A DNA stretch of 64,000 bases from Rhodanobacter sp. L36 (lineage in GTDB: Bacteria; Pseudomonadota; Gammaproteobacteria; Xanthomonadales; Rhodanobacteraceae), in NCBI RefSeq assembly GCF_009765755.1, contig NZ_LMUV01000011.1:329964-393963 (forward strand). Reading direction: 5' to 3'. Each line of letters begins with the position of its first letter. Positions within the stretch are counted from its first letter, which is position 1. Position numbers and translations under genes: made by a program. The notes under the pieces are model-generated. The model saw only the letters and a list, made by a program, of their open reading frames with translations. It made no database searches and had not been told where the DNA came from. Shown one piece after another: positions 56,701-64,000 of this stretch.

Positions 56701-58736
56701 CAACTTGCACGAAATGGGTCACCAAGGCCGTTATTACCTGCAAGAACTGGTCGTCGAAGACCGATTACGAATGCACGAACTGGGCGGATGAGGGCTCCGA
56801 CCAATGTTCGGCATGGGCCGACGAAGGCTCCAGTCAATGCACCTCGTGGAGCAAATGCCATTGGTACACGCCGTGGGACTGCATCGCCGGCTTTTTCTGT
56901 CGCGCCTGGTACTGGGTGGCGAAGTGGGTCTGCAAGGGCTGGTATTGGGTGGCGAAATGGGTCTGCAAAGGTTTCGCCTGGGTGGTGGAGAAGTTCTGTG
57001 TCCTGTTCGGATGGATCCTTCAACTCGTCTGCCTCGCCTGGGATACGCTCCGGTGCGCGCTGCTCGGCTTCTGGCACTGGCTCACATCACTGTTCGGCCG
57101 CGGCGGCGGAAAGAGCGGACCGCAGATCGAGCATGTCTTCGTACTCATGCTGGAAAACCGTTCTTTCGATCACATGCTGGGCCTCAGCGAGCTGACCGGC
57201 GTGGATATCGATGGCAACCCCGTCGCCGCCAATGGCGTGGCCGTGAACGTCAACACGAATTTCGATGCCAGTACCGGCACCGACGTATCGGTTGGCTCCC
57301 CCGCCGAGTACTACCTCTCGGACGCGGAAAAAGGCCCCGGCCACGAATTCGAGAACGTGCTCGCGCAGCTTTGCGGCACCGCATACACCCCGGGCGCTCC
57401 GTACCCTGCCATCAACAACCTGGGCTTCATCGCCGACTATTTCGCCGGTGATGCGCCCGATCCGGCGCGCATCATGCGTTGCTACAGCCGCGAGCAATTG
57501 CCGGTCATGAACCAGCTCGCCCGGGAATTCGCCGTCTGCGACAGCTGGTTCTCCTCCTTGCCGGGTCCCACGTTTCCGAACCGCTTCTTTGCGATGGCGG
57601 CCACCTCGGGTGGACTCGACGGCAGTCCCAGCGATCCCGATACCGTCATTGCGACGGGCTTCGAGGGCTATCGTTTCGAGAACGGCAGCATCTTCGACCA
57701 GCTTGACCAGTATTGCCTGCCGTGGCGGATCTATCGCGGTGACGATTTCCCCGCGGCGTACCTGCTGAGCGGCATGAACCTCAACGAGCTTCAGGGGCGC
57801 CTGACCGGTTTCGAAAATTTCGAGAGCGAAGTCAACGACCCGGGCTTCGACAAGAAGTTTGTCTGGATCGAGCCGAAATATGGCGCCGACAAGTTCGATA
57901 TCACCGGCCCCGGCAGTTTCACTTGCGGCAACTCCATGCATCCACTCGATGACGTGAGGCGCGGCGAAAAGCTGATCAAGAATGTCTACGAGGTGATCCG
58001 CAATTCGCCGCATTGGGAGAACAGCGTGCTGATCGTGACGTTCGACGAGCATGGCGGCTTCTACGATCACGTCGCACCACCGGCCGCCACACCGCCCGGC
58101 GACGAGTTCACCGAGGCGTACATCCAGCATCACTTCCAGTTCGATCGATACGGCGTCCGCGTGCCGACGCTGGTGATCTCGCCCCTGATCCGCAAAGGCC
58201 TGATCGACCAGACGGAACGTGATCACACGTCAACGCTGGCGACGTTGCAGAGATTGTTCGGGATGGGTCACCTGACTGCGCGGGATGCCCATGCCGCCGA
58301 CCTGCTGCCGCTCTTTTCGCTGGCGACCCCGCGAACCGATGCACCGCTCACACTATTGCCGGTGGCCGACGATCTCCCGCCACTCCCATGCGGCGACGAG
58401 GATGACGGATCGGGCGTGCGTCTCAGGGAAGAGCTTGCCGAGTTGCGGGCTGCCAGGGTCGACGGCATCTATCGCCGCAAGCAAGTTCGCGAGGCGCCTG
58501 TGGATCCGTCCCAGATCGGATTCCTCCAGGTCGCGTTGCTGCGCGTGTTGCAGGACGCTCCCTATCCCGACAGGCAGCAATGGATCGAGGACTATCGTCG
58601 GATCCGGAACAATCTCGACGCAGCTATCTTCATGACGGAAGCGAAACTGAAGCTCCGCTATGGCGCCGATGTAAAGAGGGAGGCGCGCCTGAATTCGAAG
58701 CGGTTGGCGCGGGCGCAGCGCCACAGGTCCGCCTAG
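56697..58736 (+). CDS. Phosphoesterase with N-terminal Cys/Trp 11-residue repeats
   Basis: A 679-residue protein. Residues 140-580 are a phospholipase C/acid phosphatase-type phosphoesterase (PF04185-like): HVFVLMLENRSFDHMLGL, CDSWFSSLPGPTFPNRFFAMA, and LIVTFDEHGGFYDHVAPP. A basic helical tail follows. The first 120 residues are unusual: array 1 has Cys at 4, 15, 26, 37 and 48 with Trp three residues after each; array 2 has Cys at 68, 79, 90, 101 and 112 with Trp at 73, 84, 95 and 106, both at an exact period of 11. No ordinary signal peptide. Array 2 is strongly hydrophobic/aromatic and may contact membranes. Confidence 0.87.
   Translation: MTTCTKWVTKAVITCKNWSSKTDYECTNWADEGSDQCSAWADEGSSQCTSWSKCHWYTPWDCIAGFFCRAWYWVAKWVCKGWYWVAKWVCKGFAWVVEKFCVLFGWILQLVCLAWDTLRCALLGFWHWLTSLFGRGGGKSGPQIEHVFVLMLENRSFDHMLGLSELTGVDIDGNPVAANGVAVNVNTNFDASTGTDVSVGSPAEYYLSDAEKGPGHEFENVLAQLCGTAYTPGAPYPAINNLGFIADYFAGDAPDPARIMRCYSREQLPVMNQLAREFAVCDSWFSSLPGPTFPNRFFAMAATSGGLDGSPSDPDTVIATGFEGYRFENGSIFDQLDQYCLPWRIYRGDDFPAAYLLSGMNLNELQGRLTGFENFESEVNDPGFDKKFVWIEPKYGADKFDITGPGSFTCGNSMHPLDDVRRGEKLIKNVYEVIRNSPHWENSVLIVTFDEHGGFYDHVAPPAATPPGDEFTEAYIQHHFQFDRYGVRVPTLVISPLIRKGLIDQTERDHTSTLATLQRLFGMGHLTARDAHAADLLPLFSLATPRTDAPLTLLPVADDLPPLPCGDEDDGSGVRLREELAELRAARVDGIYRRKQVREAPVDPSQIGFLQVALLRVLQDAPYPDRQQWIEDYRRIRNNLDAAIFMTEAKLKLRYGADVKREARLNSKRLARAQRHRSA
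56706..57062 (+). repeat. 33-bp coding repeats (two arrays)
   Basis: The DNA behind the 11-residue repeats. Array 1 covers about 56706-56870 (five units). Array 2 covers about 56898-57062 (five units); its second and third units are nearly identical (WYWVAKWVCKG twice, 56907-56972), which points to recent slippage or duplication. Confidence 0.85.
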
Positions 58737-58767
58737 TTCCTCTTTATGTTTCTCCGGTTCCTCCGTC

Positions 58768-58811
58768 CCGTTGAGGTGATACGTCGCCGAGGCGAGACGC
58801 GGTTCATGGCG
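58768..58811 (-). pseudogene. Chimeric remnant of the Sbal_3080-type lipoprotein gene
   Basis: Bases 58768-58795 are identical to 59982-60009 (28 bp), and 58795-58811 are identical to 60222-60238 (17 bp). Both targets lie inside the lipoprotein gene at 59891-60319 and in the same orientation, about 212 bp apart there but joined here. So this is a fragment of a second copy with an internal deletion. The intact copy and this remnant flank the serine protease gene. Confidence 0.8.
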
Positions 58812-58855
58812 CCGCCGCCGCCATATTCGCGCGAGTGCATGCGGCGGAAAACCGC

Positions 58856-58905
58856 GGGTCAGCACGGAGTTTTTTTTGAGACACTTTTGAAAATCGGATC
58901 TGACC
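58856..58905. repeat. GGGTCAG/CTGACC inverted pair
   Basis: GGTCAG at 58857-58862 and CTGACC at 58900-58905 face each other across 37 bp holding an eight-T run and GAGACACTTTTGAAAA. It resembles the ends of the repeat seen at 53471 and 59851. It lies just upstream of the serine protease gene. Confidence 0.5.
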
Positions 58906-58966
58906 TGTTTCAGCTGATATCGAGAACAGAGAACTTTCTCCATCCCCTTACTGCCTGAGAACACGC

Positions 58967-59842
58967 ATGTTGTCGAAGTCGCTTTGCCTTGTGCTGCTGG
59001 TTCTTTCATTTTCCGCTGGTGCGGTTGTCATCCGAGACGACGTCAGTGACGCGAAGTATCGGGTGCCCGATTCCGAACTGCCTGCACTGGCCGATATACC
59101 GATGGAAGGCCAAGGCGTGTTGATCGATCCGCAGTGGGTCGCCACTGCCGCGCATGCGGTGACATGGCAATCCGGCGGCGTGAACGAGGTGACCATCAAC
59201 CATGTTCCCCGGCATGTCGAACGTGTTGTGCTTTATCCGGGATACCAGAAACTTCCTCAACCGCTGATCGACAAGGCCGTTAAAACCGGTGACGCGACTC
59301 AGATCATCGCGTTTCTCTCGGCATCAAACGACGTCGCTTTGTTGAAATTGAGCGAGCCGGTCACCGATGTTGCCCCGATCGCCATGTACAGAAGCGGCGA
59401 CGAAATGGGAAAGACCATCAAGATCGTGGGTAAGGGGGCGACCGGAACGGGATCTCGCGGGCAGGATGTCCCCGGTGGCCATCGCACGGCGCTCCGTCGC
59501 GCATTCAACAAGATCACCGGTGTTCAAGACCAATGGCTCAGCTACACATTCCATAAGCCACCGTCAGCGTTGCCACTTGAGGGCATATCGGGCGATGGTG
59601 ACAGCGGCGGCCCCGCGCTCATCCAGGTCAAAGGCCAGTGGCAAGTGGCTGGACTGGTTTCCTGGAAACGTGGGAAAGACAACGCCATTCTTCTTCACCC
59701 AGGCTCCTACGGCCAAACCAACTACAACGTCCGCCTGAGCCACTATGCGAATTGGATTGATAACGTCATTCTTGCCGAAAAAACACACGGTGGAGGTAGC
59801 ACGGTGGATGGCAAGAACGTACAAGACAGGGCCGAAAAGTAA
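58967..59842 (+). CDS. Secreted trypsin-like serine protease
   Basis: A 291-residue exported protease. Signal peptide MLSKSLCLVLLVLSFSAGAV. The S1 catalytic triad is complete: H63 in WVATAAHAV, D122 in ASNDVALLKL, and S213 in SGDGDSGGPAL. No PDZ or other accessory domain. The mature N-terminus is not a typical zymogen cleavage site. The substrate is unknown. It is flanked by a duplicated gene remnant upstream and a repeat downstream, suggesting that it was brought in by recombination. Confidence 0.88.
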   Translation: MLSKSLCLVLLVLSFSAGAVVIRDDVSDAKYRVPDSELPALADIPMEGQGVLIDPQWVATAAHAVTWQSGGVNEVTINHVPRHVERVVLYPGYQKLPQPLIDKAVKTGDATQIIAFLSASNDVALLKLSEPVTDVAPIAMYRSGDEMGKTIKIVGKGATGTGSRGQDVPGGHRTALRRAFNKITGVQDQWLSYTFHKPPSALPLEGISGDGDSGGPALIQVKGQWQVAGLVSWKRGKDNAILLHPGSYGQTNYNVRLSHYANWIDNVILAEKTHGGGSTVDGKNVQDRAEK

Positions 59843-59845
59843 CGA

Positions 59846-59886
59846 AGATGTCAGAGACATCTCACAACTGAGTGTCTCTGACCCTC
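59846..59886. repeat. Overlapping hairpins after the protease gene
   Basis: AGATGTC-AGA-GACATCT (59846-59862) forms a 7-bp stem, while TCAGAGACA (59851-59859) also pairs perfectly with TGTCTCTGA (59873-59881) over 9 bp. The two folds exclude each other. The right end reads GGGTCAGAGACA on the minus strand, the GGGTCAG motif again. There is no T-run, so termination of the protease transcript is uncertain. Confidence 0.6.
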
Positions 59887-59890
59887 ACTG

Positions 59891-60319
59891 CTACGAATGA
59901 ACCCCCGCCAGCAGCTCGTCCATCACCGGGTCCATCTTCGCTTTCGTCCCACGCCACTTGCCCATGTCGAAGCCGCCTTTGCCGTTGAGGTGATACGTCG
60001 CCGAGGCGACGAGGCGGCCGTGTTCGGTGATGCGGATTTCGGCGTGGGAGAGGTAGGGTTTGAAATCCCACGAACGCAGCGCCGTGTAATCGACCAGGTA
60101 CTCGCAGGAGGCGGGCAGGTCGCGGTCATAGACTTCCGCCGCGATGCCGTGCCGCTGGAAGCCATCCTGCATCACCAGCACAAAGTCGGCGACGGCCACC
60201 GCCGGGTTGGTGCGGATGCAGACGCGGTTCATGGCGACGCCGCGATCCACCGGTTTCACTTTCACGCTCGTGCACGCCGCCAGCGCCAGCACCGACAACG
60301 CCAGAATCCGAAGCTTCAT
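59891..60319 (-). CDS. Sbal_3080-type lipoprotein
   Basis: A 142-residue lipoprotein (signal MKLRILALSVLALAAC, lipobox LALAAC). The mature part RVCIRTNPAVAVADFVLVMQDGF and a Tyr/Asp-rich middle (CEYLVDYTALRSWDF) followed by ASATYHLNGKGGFDMGKW match, from memory, a family called Sbal_3080 lipoproteins. Function is not known. A broken relative lies at 58768-58811 on the same strand. Confidence 0.78.
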   Translation of the reverse strand: MKLRILALSVLALAACTSVKVKPVDRGVAMNRVCIRTNPAVAVADFVLVMQDGFQRHGIAAEVYDRDLPASCEYLVDYTALRSWDFKPYLSHAEIRITEHGRLVASATYHLNGKGGFDMGKWRGTKAKMDPVMDELLAGVHS

Positions 60320-60803
60320 GTTGTTCCCCTGTGGCTGGCGACCCCGTCACCCCTGCGGCGAGCTTACCGAATCAGCAACGCCGCGCCACTGGTACTTCCT
60401 ACCGTGGTGACCATCCGCCAAACGGCTGATGCACAGGCCTTCTCGCTCAATCTCAAAGCTGCACCAACTGGCCGTTGAGTCTTTTGCCTCATCGATGAGC
60501 CAAAAACACTCACGCATGAGTCTCCAGGGGTCAACGATGAGTCTTTTTGCTTCATCGCCGAGGCAAAAAAACTCACGCCTGAAGCTTCCGAACCTCAACG
60601 ATGAGGCTGTTGTGCCTCACGCATGAGGCTGTTGAAAAGCTTTTCCGGCCTTCGCCGGAATGAATCCCTACTAAGCGAGGGAGGAAGTCTCAGCCGTCTA
60701 TTTGTAGTATCAATACCGCACCGCCGAGAAGCGCGAAGTTGCCGTGGCATACGCCCGCGCTCGTGCCCGCAAAACCGGCGAACCCAGTGCGGAGACAAAA
60801 GGC
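60320..60803. other. Intergenic region with tandem repeats
   Basis: About 484 bp between divergent genes, holding the lipoprotein promoter, the tandem repeat at 60472-60640 and a hairpin at 60643-60660 (TTCCGGC, CTTC loop, GCCGGAA). The start region of the glycosidase follows. No further gene is apparent. Confidence 0.6.
60472..60640. repeat. 62-64 bp imperfect tandem repeat, about 2.7 copies
   Basis: Units begin at about 60472, 60534 and 60598. Each starts (A/C)CG(A/T)TGAG, the first two continue TCTTTT.GC.TCATCG..GAG.CAAAAA and ACTCACGC.TGA, and the third is shortened with GGCTGTTGTGCCTCACGCATGAGGC. Units are themselves partly self-complementary. No spacer/repeat alternation typical of CRISPR. 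Confidence 0.7.
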
Positions 60804-62888
60804 ATGACCGAGCGCAACCCCTTCCAGGCCAGACGCGATTTTCTGCGCGCGTCCGGTGCGCTGGGCCTGGCGACGATGTTGCCCGCAGCGGTGCGTGCCG
60901 CCATCACCGATACCAGGTCTGCGACGACGAACAAGGTCGGCGCTGCCTCCAACACAGCAACGCCATCTCTCGCCCCACTGGCCCCACAACCCTTCCATCG
61001 GCTGCCCGCAGGCGCCATCCAGCCCGCCGGCTGGTTGCATCGTCAGCTGGAGATCCAGGCCTCGGGGCTCGGCGGACATCTGGATGAAACCTGGGCCGAT
61101 GTCGGGCCTGACAGCGGCTGGCTCGGCGGCAGTGGTGAATCCTGGGAACGCGGCCCGTATTTTCTCGACGGCCTGCTTCCGTTGGCGTGGCAATTGGATT
61201 CGGCGCCGCTGAAGGCGAAGGCGCAGAAGTTCATCGACTGGACGCTGGATCATCCCTGGCCCAACGGCATGTTCGGTCCGCGCAGCAATGACGACTGGTG
61301 GCCGCGCATGGTCATGCTCAAGGTGCTCACGCAGTACCACGAGCTCACCGGCGATGCACGGGTGATGCCGCTGATGACGAATTATTTCGTCTACCAGCTG
61401 GGCGCACTGCCGGCGCGGCCGCTGCGCGACTGGGGTCGCTCGCGCTGGCAGGACGAGTTGCTGTCGGTGGTGTGGCTGTACAACCGCACGGCCGATCCGC
61501 GCCTGTTGCAACTGGCGGCGTTGCTGCACAAGCAGGGCTTCGACTGGCAGGGCATGTTTGCCGACTTCCCGTTCAAGCAGAAAGTCGATGTCGCCAAGCT
61601 CAAGGCGGAAGGCGGCGGCGATGATGTCTTCATGGAAGACCTCGGCCAGCGCGTGCACGGCGTCAACATCGCCATGGCGCTGAAATCCTCACCGGTGTGG
61701 TCGCAGCTGTCGGGCCATGCGAGCGATCGCGATGCGGTGCATCACCAGCTGTCGATGCTGGACACGTATCACGGCCTGCCGAACGGCATGTTCTCGGCCG
61801 ACGAGCATCTGGCCGGGCGCAATCCATCTCAGGGCACCGAGTTGTGCACGGTGGTGGAGACGATGTTTTCGCTGGAGGTGGCGCTGGCGATCACCGGCGA
61901 TCCGGCGCTGGCCGACCGGCTGGAGACGATTGCGTACAACGCGCTGCCGGGCACGTTCACCGACGACATGTGGGCGCATCAGTACGATCAGGAACCGAAC
62001 CAGGTGGAGTGCAGCCTGCATCGGCGGCCCTGGACCACCAATGGTCCGGAGTCGAACCTGTTCGGACTCGAGCCGCACTTCGGCTGCTGCACCGCCAACT
62101 TCCATCAGGGCTGGCCCAAGCTCACGCAAAGTCTGTGGATGGCCACCGAGGACGGCGGCATGGCGGCGATGGTGTATGCGCCATGCAGCGTGCAAACGGT
62201 GGTGCAGGGTGCGCCGCTGCGCATCGAACAAAGCACCGATTATCCGTTTCGCTCGCGCGTGGAGATCGTGCTGCATCCGGCGCGGGCCGTCGCGTTCGCA
62301 CTGAAGTTGCGCATTCCCGGCTGGGCCACCGGCTCGACGTTGTCGGTGAATGGACACGCGCAACCAACGGAAAAAGCCGGGCGTTTCGTGACGCTGCAAC
62401 GTGAGTGGCGACCGGGCGACACGATCGCGCTGAGTTTTGCGAGCGCGCCGATCACCGTGTCCGGTTTCAATGATTCAGTGAGCGTGCGCGATGGCGCGCT
62501 GGTGTTTGCATTGCCGATCGCGGAGTCGTGGATCAAGTGGCGCCCGCGTGGATTGACCGCCGACTGGCAGGTGTATCCCGCGTCGCGCTGGAACATGGGC
62601 CTGCCGGAAAACCCGAGCTTTCACAGGGCCGAACATCCGGTCGGGCCGATACCGTTCTCGCGCAAGCAGCCGCCGGTGACGCTCACTGTGCAAGGCCGCC
62701 CGGTGGCGAGCTGGAAAACGGAAGAGGGCGCTGCCGACCCGGTGCCCAAACGGCCACAAGCCGATGCCGCCGACGCGCCCGTGATGCTCACGCTGATGCC
62801 GTACGCGGCGCCCAAGCTGCGCATCACGGCGTTCCCGCTGCTGGCGCCGGGAAGCAACGATCATCCCAAGGACGACCATCTGGTTTGA
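60804..62888 (+). CDS. Tat-exported GH127-type glycosidase (DUF1680)
   Basis: A 694-residue enzyme of the beta-L-arabinofuranosidase-type family (GH127/DUF1680). The N-terminus has a twin-arginine signal, RRDFLRASGALGLATM. The conserved catalytic block HQYDQEPNQVECSLHRRP followed by LEPHFGCCTANFHQGWPK has the Cys pair that in HypBA1-type enzymes binds zinc and forms the catalytic centre. An alpha/alpha barrel occupies about 80-480, with a beta-sandwich C-terminal. The linkage hydrolysed cannot be fixed from sequence. ATG at 60804 has GGAG 9 nt upstream. Confidence 0.87.
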   Translation: MTERNPFQARRDFLRASGALGLATMLPAAVRAAITDTRSATTNKVGAASNTATPSLAPLAPQPFHRLPAGAIQPAGWLHRQLEIQASGLGGHLDETWADVGPDSGWLGGSGESWERGPYFLDGLLPLAWQLDSAPLKAKAQKFIDWTLDHPWPNGMFGPRSNDDWWPRMVMLKVLTQYHELTGDARVMPLMTNYFVYQLGALPARPLRDWGRSRWQDELLSVVWLYNRTADPRLLQLAALLHKQGFDWQGMFADFPFKQKVDVAKLKAEGGGDDVFMEDLGQRVHGVNIAMALKSSPVWSQLSGHASDRDAVHHQLSMLDTYHGLPNGMFSADEHLAGRNPSQGTELCTVVETMFSLEVALAITGDPALADRLETIAYNALPGTFTDDMWAHQYDQEPNQVECSLHRRPWTTNGPESNLFGLEPHFGCCTANFHQGWPKLTQSLWMATEDGGMAAMVYAPCSVQTVVQGAPLRIEQSTDYPFRSRVEIVLHPARAVAFALKLRIPGWATGSTLSVNGHAQPTEKAGRFVTLQREWRPGDTIALSFASAPITVSGFNDSVSVRDGALVFALPIAESWIKWRPRGLTADWQVYPASRWNMGLPENPSFHRAEHPVGPIPFSRKQPPVTLTVQGRPVASWKTEEGAADPVPKRPQADAADAPVMLTLMPYAAPKLRITAFPLLAPGSNDHPKDDHLV

Positions 62889-63031
62889 GGGACGCAGGGC
62901 GTGGAAACACTCGGTCCGATGGCATGGCCTGTTCGTCCTGTATTGCATTGCCGGGCGATCCGCTAGCCTTTGCTGCGTTGCCAACGCTCGCCCGACTTTC
63001 GCGTCACCACCTTTCATCAGGAGAACGTTTC

Positions 63032-63802
63032 ATGCAGACCCGTATCCAGGGCACGGTGATGCCCGTGCTGGAAGTGCAGCTTGATCCGAACGACAGCGTG
63101 TACGCCGAGAGCGGCGAGCTTTCGTGGATGACATCGTCGATCCAGATGACCACGCACACGCAGATGGGCGGCGGTGGCGGGTTGCTCGGCATGTTCAAGC
63201 GCGTGGTCGGTGGCGGCAGTTTTTTCATGACCGAATATCGCGCTGTGGGTACGCAAGGCGAAGTGGCGTTTGCGACCAAGGTGCCCGGCCATATCGTGCC
63301 GGTGCCGGTGAGCCCGGGTAACGAATACATGGTGCATCGGCATGGGTTTCTGTGCGCCACACCGCAGGTGACCCTGGGCGTGGGCTTTCAGCAATCGCTG
63401 GGCGCGGGCATCTTCGGTGGCGACGGTTTCCTGCTGCAGAAAATCGGCGGCAACGGCACGGCGTGGCTGGAACTCTCCGGCGAACTCATCGAGAAGAACC
63501 TCGCGCCCGGCGAAACGCTGCGCGTGCATCCCGGACACGTCGGCGCGTTCCAGTCGTCGGTGAGTTTCCAGATCACCACCGTGCCCGGCATCAAGAACGC
63601 GATCTTCGGCGGCGACGGCATTTTCCTCGCCGCACTCACCGGCCCCGGCACTGTGTGGCTGCAAACGCTACCCATCTCAAGACTCGCCCACCAGATCGCC
63701 GAATACCTGCCATCCGGCGAAGGCCGCTCCGCATCGATGGGCGTTGGTGGTGGACTGCTCGGCGGCATCGTCGGGTCGATGCTTGATCGGAATAACAATT
63801 GA
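63032..63802 (+). CDS. AIM24-family (TIGR00266) protein
   Basis: A 256-residue beta-rich protein of the AIM24/TIGR00266 family. Typical features are MPVLEVQLDPNDSVYAESGELSWM, Gly-rich loops (GGGGGLLGMFKRVVGGGSFFMTEY), FGGDGFLLQKIGGNGTAWLELSGE and GIKNAIFGGDGIFLAALTGPGTVWLQTLP, ending in GGGLLGGIVGSML. Function is poorly defined; no signal peptide. CAGGAG is 9 nt upstream of the ATG. Confidence 0.88.
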   Translation: MQTRIQGTVMPVLEVQLDPNDSVYAESGELSWMTSSIQMTTHTQMGGGGGLLGMFKRVVGGGSFFMTEYRAVGTQGEVAFATKVPGHIVPVPVSPGNEYMVHRHGFLCATPQVTLGVGFQQSLGAGIFGGDGFLLQKIGGNGTAWLELSGELIEKNLAPGETLRVHPGHVGAFQSSVSFQITTVPGIKNAIFGGDGIFLAALTGPGTVWLQTLPISRLAHQIAEYLPSGEGRSASMGVGGGLLGGIVGSMLDRNNN

Positions 63803-63919
63803 GTGAGTGAAGAGATAAGGGAAAGCTGTGAGCTTTCGGGTGTCACGGATTTGTCTGAGCCATCACGCGCATCAAGTCGACTCGACACGGATTTGTATCT
63901 TTCAGGGCTGGGGGAAACG

Positions 63920-64000
63920 TATGGCTAACCAATTTCACGTCATCGAAATCCATCTTTGGATTCTTACGGGACTGTTGGTGCTGATTCTGGTGTCGACTAA
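63920..64000 (+). CDS. Start of a membrane-protein gene cut by the window end
   Basis: A frame opens at ATG 63920 after GGGGGAAACGT and runs to the window edge without stop (27 codons). It encodes MANQFHVIEIHLWILTGLLVL and so on, a likely N-terminal TM helix. It is too short to name. A 117-bp gap separates it from the AIM24-type gene. Confidence 0.55.

Noticed and set aside
58353-59009. 218-codon minus frame overlapping the end of the phosphoesterase
   Set aside because: Mostly antisense to the phosphoesterase. Its only meaningful part (ASATYHLNG) comes from the chimeric lipoprotein remnant, which is reported separately.
60472-60640. CRISPR array
   Set aside because: Only about 2.7 units of 62-64 bp lying head to tail without spacers, and no cas gene anywhere in the window.

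Overview
The window reads as chromosomal DNA of a high-GC gammaproteobacterium of the Xanthomonadales, most likely Rhodanobacteraceae (Dyella, Rhodanobacter or Luteibacter type). The basis is the general style of the proteins and the gene order sdhCDAB-sdhE-ygfX-lolCD-comEC-exbBD-msbA-lpxK. The placement is an inference from gene content, not a computed phylogeny. Coding density is high, overlapping start/stop codons are common, and I saw no rRNA or tRNA gene.

Region by region. 0.1-5.6 kb: phaR, then a minus-strand operon marR-nodT-emrA-emrB for a tripartite MFS drug pump, with a palindrome in front of the repressor gene. 5.6-9.5 kb: a TatD nuclease, two paralogous glycine-zipper lipoproteins ending in a strong terminator, a SleB-type wall hydrolase, and ygfZ. 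9.6-15.1 kb: complex II with its helpers, namely an SdhAF4-like protein, sdhC, sdhD, sdhA, sdhB, a membrane/SRPBCC protein, sdhE and a YgfX-like protein. 15.2-25.2 kb: envelope and uptake genes lolC, lolD, comEC, a methyltransferase on the other strand, exbB, exbD, msbA and lpxK. 25.3-31.1 kb: hutI, a ClC channel and a GNAT-nitrilase fusion on minus, with hutF divergent. 31.2-34.1 kb: a Cpx-like envelope-stress locus (Spy/CpxP-type protein divergent from a response regulator and a sensor kinase) with a consensus CpxR box between them.

34-41 kb: a DUF4440-like secreted protein, an EmrE-type exporter, a ChaA-type antiporter, a nucleotide pyrophosphatase-like lipoprotein, a small Gln-rich secreted protein, and the alkylation-repair pair ogt and Ada/AlkA. 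41-46.7 kb: a signalling cluster with two stand-alone receivers, a CheB-CheR-PAS-HWE hybrid kinase and a GAF histidine kinase. 46.7-52 kb: cytochrome b561 with a catalase-like peroxidase, a TPR membrane protein, and hutU.

52-61 kb is accessory DNA. From about 52.1 to 55.9 kb the base composition falls visibly and codon use changes. This island holds an Mrr-like endonuclease, a small lipoprotein, and a translationally coupled three-gene operon: a radical SAM enzyme with extra cysteines, a DEDDh 3'-5' exonuclease and a small P-loop kinase-like protein. I do not recognise the operon as a named system, and it is the best candidate here for an undescribed defence or nucleotide-modification module. 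Next to it is a phosphoesterase whose first 120 residues are two arrays of an 11-residue Cys/Trp repeat, preceded by a coupled 2-TM protein and followed by a secreted serine protease. Several short GGGTCAG-type repeats, a chimeric gene fragment and a 62-64 bp tandem repeat lie among these genes. The window ends with a Tat-exported GH127-type glycosidase, an AIM24-family protein and the start of a membrane-protein gene cut by the window edge.
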